DNA of 64,000 nucleotides from Tremella fuciformis (Eukaryota; Basidiomycota; Tremellomycetes; Tremellales; Tremellaceae), in assembly GCA_032768795.1 (NCBI GenBank), contig CP136500.1:124001-188000 (forward strand). Direction: 5' to 3'. Positions 21,301 to 31,330 of the stretch are shown in pieces. The position numbers and the translations under genes were made by a program. Below the pieces are notes generated by a model that saw only the letters and a list, made by a program, of their open reading frames with translations, was not told the origin of the DNA and searched no databases. Each line of letters begins with the position of its first letter. Position 1 is the first letter of the stretch.

Positions 21301-22374
21301 TTGTGGAGTTGCAGAGACCGAGATGAGGTTCCGATCCAGCCCAGGAATATAGAGGCAGCCCGGAAAAGCGATTCCGGCAAGGTAGAGAGTGCCGGTCATG
21401 TTGCAAGGCAGATGTGCTGAATTGCCAAACCGGACTTGCATTTTCTGAGCCGGTTTCAGATCCGATAGCATTTGAGCATCATTACACATGTGATGTGTTG
21501 CTCCAGAATCGACAATAAATTCATAGCGGTCGCATTTTGCATGATGGGCGGATGCGGTCGCTACTGCATTGAAAGCAGATGCTGTTCCAATGTCGGTATC
21601 GATCTCAGGGCTGACGGAGGCAATCTCGGCCTTGGGCGGAATTCTTTGTGTCTGCTTGATCCGATTTTGCTGATTATGACACTCTGCATTGCTGTGGCCA
21701 TGAATCCGGTGATAATCGCAATATTTTGACATGTCTCTGGGGCGATTTGGCTTGAATGCCGGTCTCTTCATTGCAGCAAGAGCTGTAGCTGAATCCGAAT
21801 TTTTCCGCCTCTCATATTCAGCCTGGACTGCCGATTTGACCTCTGAAGAGCTGAGAGGCTGTCGCATCCATAGATTCTGCTTTGTGGTCGCATATGACTC
21901 AGGGAGAGCAAGAGTCATGCAGAAAGCAAGGATTTTATCGGAAATAATTTCGCCAGAGCTGTTGAGCTGAGTATGGGCGCTCTGCTGGGCTGCTAGAATT
22001 GGCATCGGATCTTCTCCATCGATAATTTCGGCCCTGGCAAGAGATTGGAAAAGAGCGGCCTGCCTGGCACCAGTAGAGGCAGAATGCTGCCGTTTCAACT
22101 CGTCCCAAAGCGATTTGGGTGATGGGGAGGTCCAATCTTTGACTGTAGCCGGTAGAGCAGCCTGGACGGTCTCAGAGAGGCTCTGGAAAATTATCGCAAA
22201 CGATTTATCGAATTTGAGCTGGTCTGCAGCTGAAATTGGCGAAATCGGCTCGGTTCTGATGCAGGCAAGCAAGCCCTTGCCCATAAGAGTGGTGGCAATA
22301 TGCGATTCCCATTGAGGATAATTATCGCTGCCTTTCAGAGTAACAACTTTGATTTTGATTTCGCTCTCCTCCAT
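18328..22374 (-). CDS. Copia Gag-Pol polyprotein, element E (1348 aa)
   Basis: The frame is intact from MEESEIK at 22374 to 18328, with protein identical to C. Gag, knuckle, protease, integrase, reverse transcriptase and RNase H motifs are as listed for A. Since its LTRs, leader and ORF are all undamaged, this copy and A are the best candidates for active elements in the window. Confidence 0.97.
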   Translation of the reverse strand: MEESEIKIKVVTLKGSDNYPQWESHIATTLMGKGLLACIRTEPISPISAADQLKFDKSFAIIFQSLSETVQAALPATVKDWTSPSPKSLWDELKRQHSASTGARQAALFQSLARAEIIDGEDPMPILAAQQSAHTQLNSSGEIISDKILAFCMTLALPESYATTKQNLWMRQPLSSSEVKSAVQAEYERRKNSDSATALAAMKRPAFKPNRPRDMSKYCDYHRIHGHSNAECHNQQNRIKQTQRIPPKAEIASVSPEIDTDIGTASAFNAVATASAHHAKCDRYEFIVDSGATHHMCNDAQMLSDLKPAQKMQVRFGNSAHLPCNMTGTLYLAGIAFPGCLYIPGLDRNLISVSATPQGLGWRFAAGNATLCQISTGNTFLKAPKRSGLYIYQEASASANIASAADLQDIHERLGHLNISAVMRVIRSGRMGDIEISASDAKSFQCQSCILGKTGRLPSLPSDIRASTPLEIVHIDLWGPARVASANGARYFLTCYDDFTRKAHLYFLKQKSGAFEAIQQYIALVERQLSTKVKTIRSDNGGEFSSNEWKQFIRNHGIQHIQVPPDAHTQNGRVERLHLTILNGVRTVLVHSGLPQNLWAEAANYIAYTRNRTPCGPKQEIPEDKWQNRNCQITHLQPFGCKAFFRNHTEKNKLAPRYQEGILVGYQEATNNYRIYSKVTGSITISRDVIFANTEINSEQIEIPELELKGLQPQIESDKSVLLQEDSLQEPLPPPTQGMQEVERFFQNLANEQKVANQNLQIPNIIERDHHRQIAAERRASAAPPIPQQGGHNGDNSSDSDSSDELNLRDDEEFENEIQAANVACAMLATNIPQTYLQARNSGEWEHWKSSMDSELAKMDKYRVWAVVDRSNQRVLKGKWVYTRKIDGETGKPSTYKARFVAKGYSQIEGLDFNELFASVAHKDTIRVFLALVNHFNMECDQVDIIAAFLNGDLEEEIYMEPPEGSNIPAGKVLRLRKSLYGLKQSPRCFNKALDHWLRSQGLKPTSADPCLYYKFENGNFLMLSVHVDDQLIACNNRKYLDAFKSALNSEFECKDSGPVSYFLGFNIHRDRTQNKLFMSQEHYLESILDRFGMSDCNPARTPLPTNFRPIPATDTEFEEAKHYPYAQAVGAILYASTITRPDLAFPASLLSRYISKYNTEHWKAAKHLLRYIRGTTDLCLTFNKENSNRIALGYADADWGGDLDTRRSTTGYIFKVYGGVVAWKSRRQNTVALSTTEAELMASSEATRQAIWLRQLLSDLQLELEQPLPILNDNNGAIALSKNPVNHDKSKHIDMRHKFVREKVEDNTVTLSHVPSAENMADLLTKALPAEVFNRLRELLGVQQRSD

Positions 22375-23419
22375 TCTGCCAATAATTATATCTCGAGAAC
22401 GGACGGGCCGATTGGGTTGCCGTTGAGAGGGGTAAGGTTGACCGGTAGGAGGTATATCGTGTGCGAAGGAGAAATTTTAAATATGCGAGTGTCAGCTGCA
22501 ATCGCAAAAGTTTGAATGAGACTCTCAAAGAGACTCAGCTGAAAGCGAGAGCAGCTTGAATTGCCAGAGGCTCAGAGGCTGCCCACCAGGTTTCACTGGA
22601 TTCTGCGGCCACCGGAACGGTGTACGACCTCCTGGATGCTCCAGCAATGCTAGGGATCGGCCTAGAATTGATTTCTGCAGAGCCAAGTCCGGATTTGCTT
22701 GAACTCCCTCGATGTGACCTAGCAGTGCGGTCTAGGACGTTTGCCTTCACCTGCCAAGCCCAGCAGGCCGCGATTTCACCCAGCGATAGGGCAGCAGTGA
22801 TGATGTTGTTAAATCGGAAAATCCGATTGCAGTAATAAGGCAATAACTCGAGAACGAGTGAGCCAATTGAGCTCTACTGAAGCCCAAATTCAGTCCGTAG
22901 GTGCCGTTATGTTGTCTAGAAGCGGCGGGCGGATCGGTGCAGCGATGGGCGAGAAATCGGATTTCTGGTGCTGAAAGACTCAACTCCAAATTCTGAGTTT
23001 CTCGGAAATGATAAATTGATATCTCTTGAACAACACCCCGCACTGCGAAATCCTTTACAGGAACGGTAGACGCAGTGATCACAAGTGTTGTGTAAAACAG
23101 AGAGACCGATCGGGCTGATAGAACGCGAGAAATCGTCCAAGTTGTAAACGTCCGTTATCTCGGCCTTCTGTGAGTGCTGGACTCTTCAGGGGCCGTAAGA
23201 CGTGTGCTTGCACTGTAGATAGAGTGCTGTGTCGTTCTGGCGTTTGTAGGTGAAGCGACAGAGATGGTAGAGAAGCCGGAAGCCGTGTAAATGGCGAAGG
23301 CGATTGCGGGTGAACCACGGAAGCTACCGTAAATCCGAGGATACCTCGTGAAAGAGCACGTCGAGCTCTATTGGGTCGCTTGTCGGCAGGCGAATCGGGT
23401 GCGATTCAGGCTCATAACC
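22375..23419 (-). other. Leader of element E
   Basis: About 1.05 kb, identical to the C leader. The primer-binding site (RC ending GGCTCATAACC) directly abuts the 5' LTR at 23420. The TATA-like block lies about 105 bp before the start codon. Confidence 0.88.
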
Positions 23420-23572
23420 TGTCGGATGGATAAGAAATGCATAGAGACAGTTCCCTGCTCACAGAGCAGGAAAAGCGAAGCTACAAGAGTTTTCTTATGT
23501 AATAGGAAAGGTATAAAGCGATGTGGCAGTGTGGCAGTGTGGCACAGATCAGTATTGCTCACAATTCTGACA
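23420..23572 (-). repeat. 5' LTR of element E
   Basis: 153 bp, identical to 18168-18320, followed by the second CCTGC copy (23573-23577). Confidence 0.96.
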
Positions 23573-23577
23573 CCTGC

Positions 23578-26500
23578 CAGCCTCAGTCAAAGACTGGACA
23601 TCGCCCTCACCCAAGGCTCTTTGGGACGAAATTAAGCGGCAGCATTCAGCCTCAACCGGTGCCAGGCAGGCCGCTTTATTCCAATCGCTTGCCAGAGCTT
23701 CAATTATCGATGGAGAAGATCCAATGCCGGTCCTAGCAGCCCAACAGAGCGCCCACACCCAGCTGAACAGCTCAGGCGAAATTATATCCGATAAAATCCT
23801 TGCATTCTGCATGACTCTTGCTCTCCCTGAGTCATATGCAACTACAAAGCAGAATCTCTGGATGCGACAGCCTCTCAGCTCTTCAGAGGTCAAATCGGCA
23901 GTCCAGGCTGAATATGAGAGGCGGAAAAATTCCGATTCAGCATCAGCTCTTGCTGCAGCAAGGAGACCGGTTCCATTCAAGCCAAATCGCCCCAGAGATA
24001 TGTCAAAATACTGCGATCATCACCGGATTCATGGCCACAGCAATGCAGAATGTCATAATCAACAAAATCGGATCCAGCAGACACAAAGAATTCCACCCAA
24101 GGCCGAAATTGCCTCTGTCAGCCCTGAGACCGATACCGACATTGGGCCAGCATCTGCTTTCAATGCAGTAGCGACCGCATCCGCCTATCATGCAAAATGC
24201 GACCGCTATGAATTTATTATCGATTCTGGAGCAACACATCACATGTGTAATGATGCTCAAATGCTATCGGATCTGAAACCGGCTCAGAAAATGCAAGTCC
24301 GGTTTGGCAATTCAGCCCATTTGCCTTGCAACATGACCGGTACCCTCTACATTGCCGGAATCGCTTTTCCAGGCTGTCTATATATTCCTGGGCTTGATCG
24401 GAACCTCATTTCGGTCTCTGCAACTCCACAAGGCCTGGGATGGAAATTTGCGGCCGGAAATGCCCAACTCTGCAGAATGGACACCGGAAATCATCTCCTC
24501 ACAGCCCCAAAGCGATCCGGGTTGTATGTATATCAGGAGGCAAGCGCATCAGCCAATATCGCTTCTACAGCTGATATCCAAGACATCCATGAGCGACTTG
24601 GCCATCTGAACATATCTGCAATCATGAGAGTCATCAGGAGTGGAAGAATGGGCAATATCGAAATTTCAGCTTCAGATGCAAAGTCATTCCAGTGCCAGAG
24701 CTGCATTTTAGGCAAAACCGGCCGACTTCCATCATTACCAAGCGATGTCAGAGCATCTACACCGCTTGAGATTGTCCACATTGATTTATGGGGCCCTGCC
24801 AGAGTACCATCAATTAATGGAGCTCGATATTTCCTCACTTGTTATGATGATTTCACAAGGAAATCGCATTTATATTTCCTCAAACAGAAATCAGGAGCAT
24901 TTGAGGCGATTCAGCAATATATCGCTTTAGTTGAAAGGCAATTGTCTACAAAGGTCAAAACAATCAGATCCGACAATGGTGGTGAATTCTCCTCAAATGA
25001 GTGGAAACAATTCATGAGGAATCACGGAATTCAGCATATTCAGGTCCCACCAGATGCGCACACTCAAAATGGGCGAGTTGAAAGATTGCACCTCACAATC
25101 CTCAATGGAGTGAGAACAGTCCTTGTTCATTCCGGATTGCCTCAGAATCTATGGGCTGAAGCGGCAAATTATATAGCCTACACTCGAAATCGCACACCCT
25201 GTGGGCCAAAGCAGGAAATACCCGAAGACAAGTGGCAAAATCGAAATTGCCAAATTACACACCTTCAACCATTTGGCTGCAAAGCATTTTTCCGAAATCA
25301 TACAGAGAAAAACAAGCTGGCACCAAGATATCAAGAGGGCATCCTTGTGGGGTATCAGGAGGCCACCAACAATTACCGGATATATTCAAAACAGTCCGGC
25401 AGCATCACCATCAGCCGGGATGTTATCTTTGCAAACACAGAATTCAATTCTGAGCAAATTGAAATTCCGGAATTGGAACCTAAAGGGTCACGGCCTCAAA
25501 TCGAGCCCGACAAATCTGTTCTTTTGCAGAATGATGCTTCATACATGCCCCTATCACCTGTAAAAACCGGAATGCCCCAGATTGAACGGTTCTTTCGGAA
25601 TTTGGCAAATGAGCAAAAAGTCGTCAATCAAAATTTACAAATTCCAAATATCATTGAAAGAGATCATCATCGCCAAATTGCTGCAGAACGCCGCGCTTCT
25701 GCTGCACCACCGATACCGCAGCAAGGGGGGCATAATGGCGATAATTCAAGCGACTCAGACTCATCAGATGAGCTGAATTTGCGAGATGATGAGGAATTTG
25801 AGAACGAGATTCAAGATGCAAATGTTGCCTGTGCTATGCTCGCAACAAATATACCTCAAACATATTTGCAAGCGCGCAATTCTGGCGAGTGGGAGCACTG
25901 GAAATCCAGCATGGATTCTGAGCTTGCCAAAATGGACAAATATCGAGTTTGGGCGGTTGTGGATCGCTCAAATCAAAGAGTCCTCAAAGGAAAATGGGTC
26001 TACACCAGAAAGATCGATGGTGAAACCGGTAAACCTTCAACCTACAAGGCCAGATTTGTTGCCAAGGGCTATTCACAAATTGAAGGACTCGATTTCAACG
26101 AGTTATTTGCCTCTGTTGCGCACAAGGACACCATCAGAGTCTTCCTGGCCTTGGTCAATCACTTCAACATGGAGTGTGACCAAGTAGACATCATTGCAGC
26201 CTTCCTCAATGGCGATTTGGAAGAGGAAATATATATGGAACCACCAGAAGGCTCCAACATTCCTGCGGGCAAAGTTTTGCGACTCAGAAAATCGCTTTAT
26301 GGTCTCAAGCAGTCTCCTAGATGCTTCAACAAAGCTCTGGACAATTGGCTTCGGTCTCAAGGCCTCAAACCAACCTCTGCAGACCCCTGCCTTTACTACA
26401 AATTCGAAAATGGCAATTTCCTCATGCTCTCAGTTCATGTGGATGATCAGTTGATTGCTTGCAACAACAGAAAGTATTTGGACGCTTTCAAAATCGCTCT

Positions 26501-27404
26501 CAACTCAGAATTTGAGTGCAAGGACTCAGGGCCGGTTTCCTATTTCCTAGGCTTCAATATTCATCGAGATCGGACACAGAACAAGCTGTTTATGAGTCAA
26601 GAACATTATTTGGAGTCAATTTTGGACCGGTTTGGTATGAGTGACTGCAACCCAGCCAGAACTCCTCTGCCTGCCAGTTTTCGCCCTGTTCCAGCCACAG
26701 ATACCGAGTTTGAAGAGGCAAAGCATTACCCATATGCCCAAGCAGTGGGAGCCATTCTTTATGCCTCAACAATTACAAGACCGGATCTCGCTTTTCCAGC
26801 TTCTCTGCTATCAAGATACATATCCAAATACAACACAGAGCACTGGAAAGCGGCCAAACATCTACTTCGGTACATCAGAGGCACCACAGACCTTTGTTTG
26901 ACCTTCAACAAAGAGAATTCAACCAGAATTGCCCTAGGCTATGCAGATGCAGACTGGGGAGGCGATCTAGACACAAGAAGATCGACTACAGGCTATATCT
27001 TCAAGGTCTATGGTGGAATTGTGGCCTGGAAAAGTCGACGGCAAAATACAGTGGCGCTTTCTACCACAGAAGCAGAGCTCATGGCCTCTTCTGAAGCGAC
27101 CAGGCAAGCCATTTGGCTCAGGCAACTTCTCAGTGATCTTCAGCTTGGTCTGGAGGAGCCCCTGCCAATTCTAAACGACAACAATGGAGCAATTGCCTTG
27201 TCAAAGAACCCAGTCAACCATGACAAGTCCAAGCACATTGACATGAGACACAAGTTTGTCAGGGAGAAGGTGGAGGACAACACAGTGACTCTGTCACATG
27301 TCCCATCAGCTGAGAACATGGCGGATCTCCTCACCAAGGCGCTCCCAGCAGAGGTATTCAACAGGTTGAGGGATCTACTTGGAGTTCAGCAAAGATCAGA
27401 TTGA
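23578..27404 (+). pseudogene. Gag-Pol of element D, remainder after E
   Basis: This continues the D polyprotein after the E insertion in the same frame, from the mid-Gag region through knuckle, protease, integrase, reverse transcriptase (HVDD) and RNase H to the stop at 27404. It looks identical to the same part of A. An in-frame ATG at 23724 leaves 1226 aa that could in principle be made alone, without the Gag N-terminus. The element is dead through insertion only, with no other lesion seen. Confidence 0.94.
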
Positions 27405-27411
27405 GTGGGAG

Positions 27412-27563
27412 TGTCGGAATTGTGAGCAATCCTGATCTGTGCCACACTGCCACACTGCAACATCGCTTCTAGCCCTTTCCTATTACATAAGGAAACTCTA
27501 TAGCGTCGCTTTTCCTGCTCTCTGAGCAGGGAACATGTCTTATGCACTTCATATCATCTGACA
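27412..27563 (+). repeat. 3' LTR of element D
   Basis: 152 bp, identical to 16741-16892, preceded by GAGTGGGAG. Only four bases separate it from the C 5' LTR. Confidence 0.96.
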
Positions 27564-27567
27564 AACC

Positions 27568-27720
27568 TGTCGGATGGATAAGAAATGCATAGAGACAGTT
27601 CCCTGCTCACAGAGCAGGAAAAGCGAAGCTACAAGAGTTTTCTTATGTAATAGGAAAGGTATAAAGCGATGTGGCAGTGTGGCAGTGTGGCACAGATCAG
27701 TATTGCTCACAATTCTGACA
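27568..27720 (-). repeat. 5' LTR of element C
   Basis: 153 bp, identical to 11488-11640. Its first base is also the last base of the AACCT duplication made by D. GGTTT follows at 27721. Confidence 0.96.
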
Positions 27721-27725
27721 GGTTT

Positions 27726-28556
27726 CACTGGATTCTGCGGCCACCGGAACGGTGTACGACCTCCTGGGTGCTCCAGCAACGCTAGGGATTGGCCTAGAAT
27801 TGACTTCTGCAGAGCCAAGTCCGGATTTGCTTGAACTCCCTCGGTGTAACCTAGACCGGCCAGGACGTTTGCCTTCACCTGCCAAGCCCAGCAGGCCGCG
27901 ATTTCGCCCAGCGATAGGGCAGAAGCGATGTTGTTGAGAAATCGGAAATCCGATTTCAGGAATGATGGAATTACTCGAGAACGAGTCGGTCGATTGTGCT
28001 CTGCCGGTGCTGGAATATAGCCTGTAGTAGCCTTTATGTTGTGTAGGAACGGCAGGCGGATCGGTGGAGTAATGGGCGAGAAATCGATTTCCTGGTGTTG
28101 GAAGACTCAACACCAAATTTGCAGTTTGCCAAAAATGATAATTCGATATCTCGGGAACGATACTAGCTGCCGGGCTGTGCTTTACCGTGACGATGGATGC
28201 AACAACAGACGGTGCCGTGTAAAACGAAGAGATCGATCGGGTGGCTAGATCGCGAGAAATCGTTGAAGTTGTGAACGTCCGTTATTTCGGCCTTCTGTGA
28301 GTGCTGGACTCTTCAGGGGCCGTAAGACGTGTGCTTGCACTGTAGATAGAGTGCTGTGTCGTTCTGGCGTTTGTAGGTGAAGCGACAGAGATGGTAGATA
28401 GGTTGCCAGAAGCCGGAAGCCGTGTAATTGGCGAAGGCAATTGCGGGTGAACCGCTGAGGCTACCAAAGATCCGAGGATACCTCGTGAAAAAGCACGTCG
28501 AGCTCTATTGGGTCACTTGTCGGCAGGCGAATCGGATGCGATTCAGGCTCATAACC
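27726..28556 (-). other. Leader of element B, 5' part with primer-binding site
   Basis: The remaining 831 bp of the B leader lie between the C insertion (duplication 27721-27725) and the B 5' LTR. The primer-binding site is the RC of the sequence ending GCTCATAACC at about 28534-28556. No protein-like frame is seen. Confidence 0.88.
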
Positions 28557-28706
28557 TGTCGGATGATATGAAGTGCATAGAGACATCTGTTGCTCAGAGA
28601 GCAGGAAAAGCGATGCTACAACTCTGAAACATTTCAGGGGAAGGAGTAGAAGCGATGTGGCAGTGTGGCAGTGTGGCAGAGATCAGGATTGCTCACAATT
28701 CCGACA
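28557..28706 (-). repeat. 5' LTR of element B
   Basis: 150 bp, identical to 7077-7226. It is followed by GGTTT (28707-28711), the second target-site copy. Confidence 0.96.
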
Positions 28707-28711
28707 GGTTT

Positions 28712-29610
28712 CAGATCCGATAGCATTTGAGCATCATTACACATGTGATGTGTTGCTCCAGAATCGACAATAAATTCATAGCGGTCGCATTTTGCATGAT
28801 GGGCGGATGCGGTCGCTACTGCATTGAAAGCAGATGCTGTTCCAATGTCGGTATCGATCTCAGGGCTGACGGAGGCAATCTCGGCCTTGGGCGGAATTCT
28901 TTGTGTCTGCTTGATCCGATTTTGCTGATTATGACATGAATCCGGTGATAATCGCAATATTTTGACATGTCTCTGGGGCGATTTGGCTTGAATGCCGGTC
29001 TCTTCATTGCAGCAAGAGCTGTAGCTGAATCCGAATTTTTCCGCCTCTCATATTCAGCCTGGACTGCCGATTTGACCTCTGAAGAGCTGAGAGGCTGTCG
29101 CATCCATAGATTCTGCTTTGTGGTCGCATATGACTCAGGGAGAGCAAGAGTCATGCAGAAAGCAAGGATTTTATCGGAAATAATTTCGCCAGAGCTGTTG
29201 AGCTGAGTATGGGCGCTCTGCTGGGCTGCTAGAATTGGCATCGGATCTTCTCCATCGATAATTTCGGCCCTGGCAAGAGATTGGAAAAGAGCGGCCTGCC
29301 TGGCACCAGTAGAGGCAGAATGCTGCCGTTTCAACTCGTCCCAAAGCGATTTGGGTGATGGGGAGGTCCAATCTTTGACTGTAGCCGGTAGAGCAGCCTG
29401 GACGGTCTCAGAGAGGCTCTGGAAAATTATCGCAAACGATTTATCGAATTTGAGCTGGTCTGCAGCTGAAATTGGCGAAATCGGCTCGGTTCTGATGCAG
29501 GCAAGCAAGCCCTTGCCCATAAGAGTGGTGGCAATATGCGATTCCCATTGAGGATAATTATCGCTGCCTTTCAGAGTAACAACTTTGATTTTGATTTCGC
29601 TCTCCTCCAT
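28712..29610 (-). pseudogene. Gag-Pol of element O, N-terminal part, frameshifted
   Basis: The start codon is at 29610 (MEESEIKIKVV, as in all copies). The frame encodes the copia Gag region (UBN2-like) up to the zinc knuckle. Compared with C and E, 19 bp are missing at about 28934-28937, within the CX2HX4HX4C knuckle. This removes the HSNAEC part and shifts the frame. The sequence then stops at the B insertion (GGTTT duplication 28707-28711) and resumes at 7076. This copy cannot make a full polyprotein. Confidence 0.92.
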
Positions 29611-30655
29611 TCTGCCAATAATTATATCTCGAGAACGGACGGGCCGATTGGGTTGCCGTTGAGAGGGGTAAGGTTGACCGGTAGGAGGTATATCGTGTGC
29701 GAAGGAGAAATTTTAAATATGCGAGTGTCAGCTGCAATCGCAAAAGTTTGAATGAGACTCTCAAAGAGACTCAGCTGAAAGCGAGAGCAGCTTGAATTGC
29801 CAGAGGCTCAGAGGCTGCCCACCAGGTTTCACTGGATTCTGCGGCCACCGGAACGGTGTACGACCTCCTGGATGCTCCAGCAATGCTAGGGATCGGCCTA
29901 GAATTGATTTCTGCAGAGCCAAGTCCGGATTTGCTTGAACTCCCTCGATGTGACCTAGCAGTGCGGTCTAGGACGTTTGCCTTCACCTGCCAAGCCCAGC
30001 AGGCCGCGATTTCACCCAGCGATAGGGCAGCAGTGATGATGTTGTTAAATCGGAAAATCCGATTGCAGTAATAAGGCAATAACTCGAGAACGAGTGAGCC
30101 AATTGAGCTCTACTGAAGCCCAAATTCAGTCCGTAGGTGCCGTTATGTTGTCTAGAAGCGGCGGGCGGATCGGTGCAGCGATGGGCGAGAAATCGGATTT
30201 CTGGTGCTGAAAGACTCAACTCCAAATTCTGAGTTTCTCGGAAATGATAAATTGATATCTCTTGAACAACACCCCGCACTGCGAAATCCTTTACAGGAAC
30301 GGTAGACGCAGTGATCACAAGTGTTGTGTAAAACAGAGAGACCGATCGGGCTGATAGAACGCGAGAAATCGTCCAAGTTGTAAACGTCCGTTATCTCGGC
30401 CTTCTGTGAGTGCTGGACTCTTCAGGGGCCGTAAGACGTGTGCTTGCACTGTAGATAGAGTGCTGTGTCGTTCTGGCGTTTGTAGGTGAAGCGACAGAGA
30501 TGGTAGAGAAGCCGGAAGCCGTGTAAATGGCGAAGGCGATTGCGGGTGAACCACGGAAGCTACCGTAAATCCGAGGATACCTCGTGAAAGAGCACGTCGA
30601 GCTCTATTGGGTCGCTTGTCGGCAGGCGAATCGGGTGCGATTCAGGCTCATAACC
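29611..30655 (-). other. Untranslated leader of element O
   Basis: About 1.05 kb lie between the 5' LTR and the Gag-Pol start codon at 29610. It holds the Met-tRNA half primer-binding site next to the LTR (about 30633-30655) and the TATA-like ATATTTAAAA block about 105 bp before the start codon. Short open frames here match frames in the C and E leaders only because the copies are near identical. Confidence 0.85.
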
Positions 30656-30808
30656 TGTCGGATGGATAAGAAATGCATAGAGACAGTTCCCTGCTCACAG
30701 AGCAGGAAAAGCGAAGCTACAAGAGTTTTCTTATGTAATAGGAAAGGTATAAAGCGATGTGGCAGTGTGGCAGTGTGGCACAGATCAGTATTGCTCACAA
30801 TTCTGACA
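30656..30808 (-). repeat. 5' LTR of element O
   Basis: The 153-bp repeat is identical by eye to the LTRs of C and E. In sense orientation it starts TGTCAG and ends CCGACA. It is preceded (lower coordinates) by the RC of the primer-binding site, ending CTCATAACC. Confidence 0.95.
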
Positions 30809-31330
30809 ACAATCCCGAGGCAATATAGGGCAGCTAAGCAAGCCACTTCGAATACAGCCAACAACGACTGGATTGAGTCTCCACTCCGTGATCTGACTAC
30901 GCAGGACGCTGGCGGAGAGACCCAGTGCATTCCATCGACTAAGACGTGTTTGAAGGTGTCGAGGGGATATGTGTCAGAGCAACGGTCATCGCACGCTTGA
31001 GCAGCAACAGCCTGCCCTCTCACATGGTGCATACCGTTTCTTGAGGGCTCACGTTCAAGTCTTCTCGGAATCTGCTGGGACCCGAGAGAGATGCTATGAG
31101 GTATCCTATCTATCGCCTTTCGACCGTCCGAGATGAAGAGAAGGCTTCCAGTCCCGGCTGTAGCTGATCGCTGTCTCGAGATGTCCGCAAGATTTTTTGC
31201 ATTTGACTCGTTCAGGCTCGGGCATCTCCAGCAGGTCTTCCTTCCACTTGACGATACTCCCCCGCCCGCCCTTCAAGCTGTCACCCGAGTTGCCTTGGAG
31301 CTCAGCTACTCCCTCCGTGACTCCGCGAAT
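30809..31330 (-). pseudogene. Possible remains of a host gene next to element O
   Basis: Two minus-strand stretches read like protein but in different frames. One is an open frame from an ATG at 31032 running into the O LTR (contains MHWVSPPASCVVRSRSGDS and a hydrophobic end). The other, upstream at about 31130-31330, contains IVKWKEDLLEMPEPERVKC. They may be exons or decayed pieces of a gene interrupted by O at ACAAT (30809-30813). No family was recognised, and they could also be the tail of the neighbouring gene. Confidence 0.3.

Larger units (their letters stand above)
18168..23572 (-). mobile_element. Copia-type LTR retrotransposon E, complete and intact (innermost)
   Basis: The complete 5405-bp minus-strand element lies in the D gag region with target duplication CCTGC. 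LTRs at 18168-18320 and 23420-23572 are identical (153 bp). Nothing has inserted into it. Primer site, leader, Gag-Pol and purine tract are all present. It is the youngest insertion of the five-level chain O, B, C, D, E. Confidence 0.97.
16741..27563 (+). mobile_element. Copia-type LTR retrotransposon D, complete but pol split by E
   Basis: D is plus strand and inserted at the LTR/primer-site junction of C with target duplication AACCT. Its own sequence is 16741-18167 and 23578-27563 (5413 bp net, the same as A). LTRs at 16741-16892 and 27412-27563 are identical to each other and share one base (CATCTGACA) that differs from A (CATCCGACA). Elsewhere D appears identical to A. Confidence 0.96.
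11488..27720 (-). mobile_element. Copia-type LTR retrotransposon C, complete but split at its primer site by D
   Basis: C is minus strand and inserted into the B leader with target duplication GGTTT (11483-11487 and 27721-27725). Its own sequence is 11488-16740 and 27569-27720 (5405 bp net, exactly the length of E). LTRs at 11488-11640 and 27568-27720 are identical, 153 bp. D entered exactly across the junction of the C primer-binding site and 5' LTR. The ORF is intact. Confidence 0.96.
7077..28706 (-). mobile_element. Copia-type LTR retrotransposon B, complete but split in its leader by C
   Basis: B is minus strand and inserted into O with target duplication GGTTT (7072-7076 and 28707-28711). 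Its own sequence is 7077-11487 and 27726-28706 (5392 bp net). Its 150-bp LTRs at 7077-7226 and 28557-28706 are identical. C entered the B leader, so the Gag-Pol frame is untouched, but transcription from the B 5' LTR would first cross 16 kb of C, D and E. B has its own LTR subfamily. Confidence 0.96.
1..30808 (-). mobile_element. Copia-type LTR retrotransposon O (outermost, incomplete, interrupted)
   Basis: This is the oldest member of the stack. Its own sequence occupies 28707-30808, 5664-7076 and 1-240, read on the minus strand; the rest of the interval is later insertions (A and B). Its 5' LTR is 30656-30808. The 3' end, about 1.6 kb, lies beyond the left edge. The duplicated target of B (GGTTT at 7072-7076 and 28707-28711) and of A (CGGCG at 241-245 and 5659-5663) lets the original element be read continuously. 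It belongs to the same LTR subfamily as C and E, with a few substitutions. The first 5 bp to its right (30809-30813, ACAAT) should be its own target duplication, but the partner is outside the window. Confidence 0.93.

Noticed and set aside
246..28706. Regularly recurring about 150-bp repeats as a CRISPR-like array
   Set aside because: They are LTRs with TG/CA ends and target duplications, in both orientations and 0.1-10 kb apart, in a eukaryotic genome.
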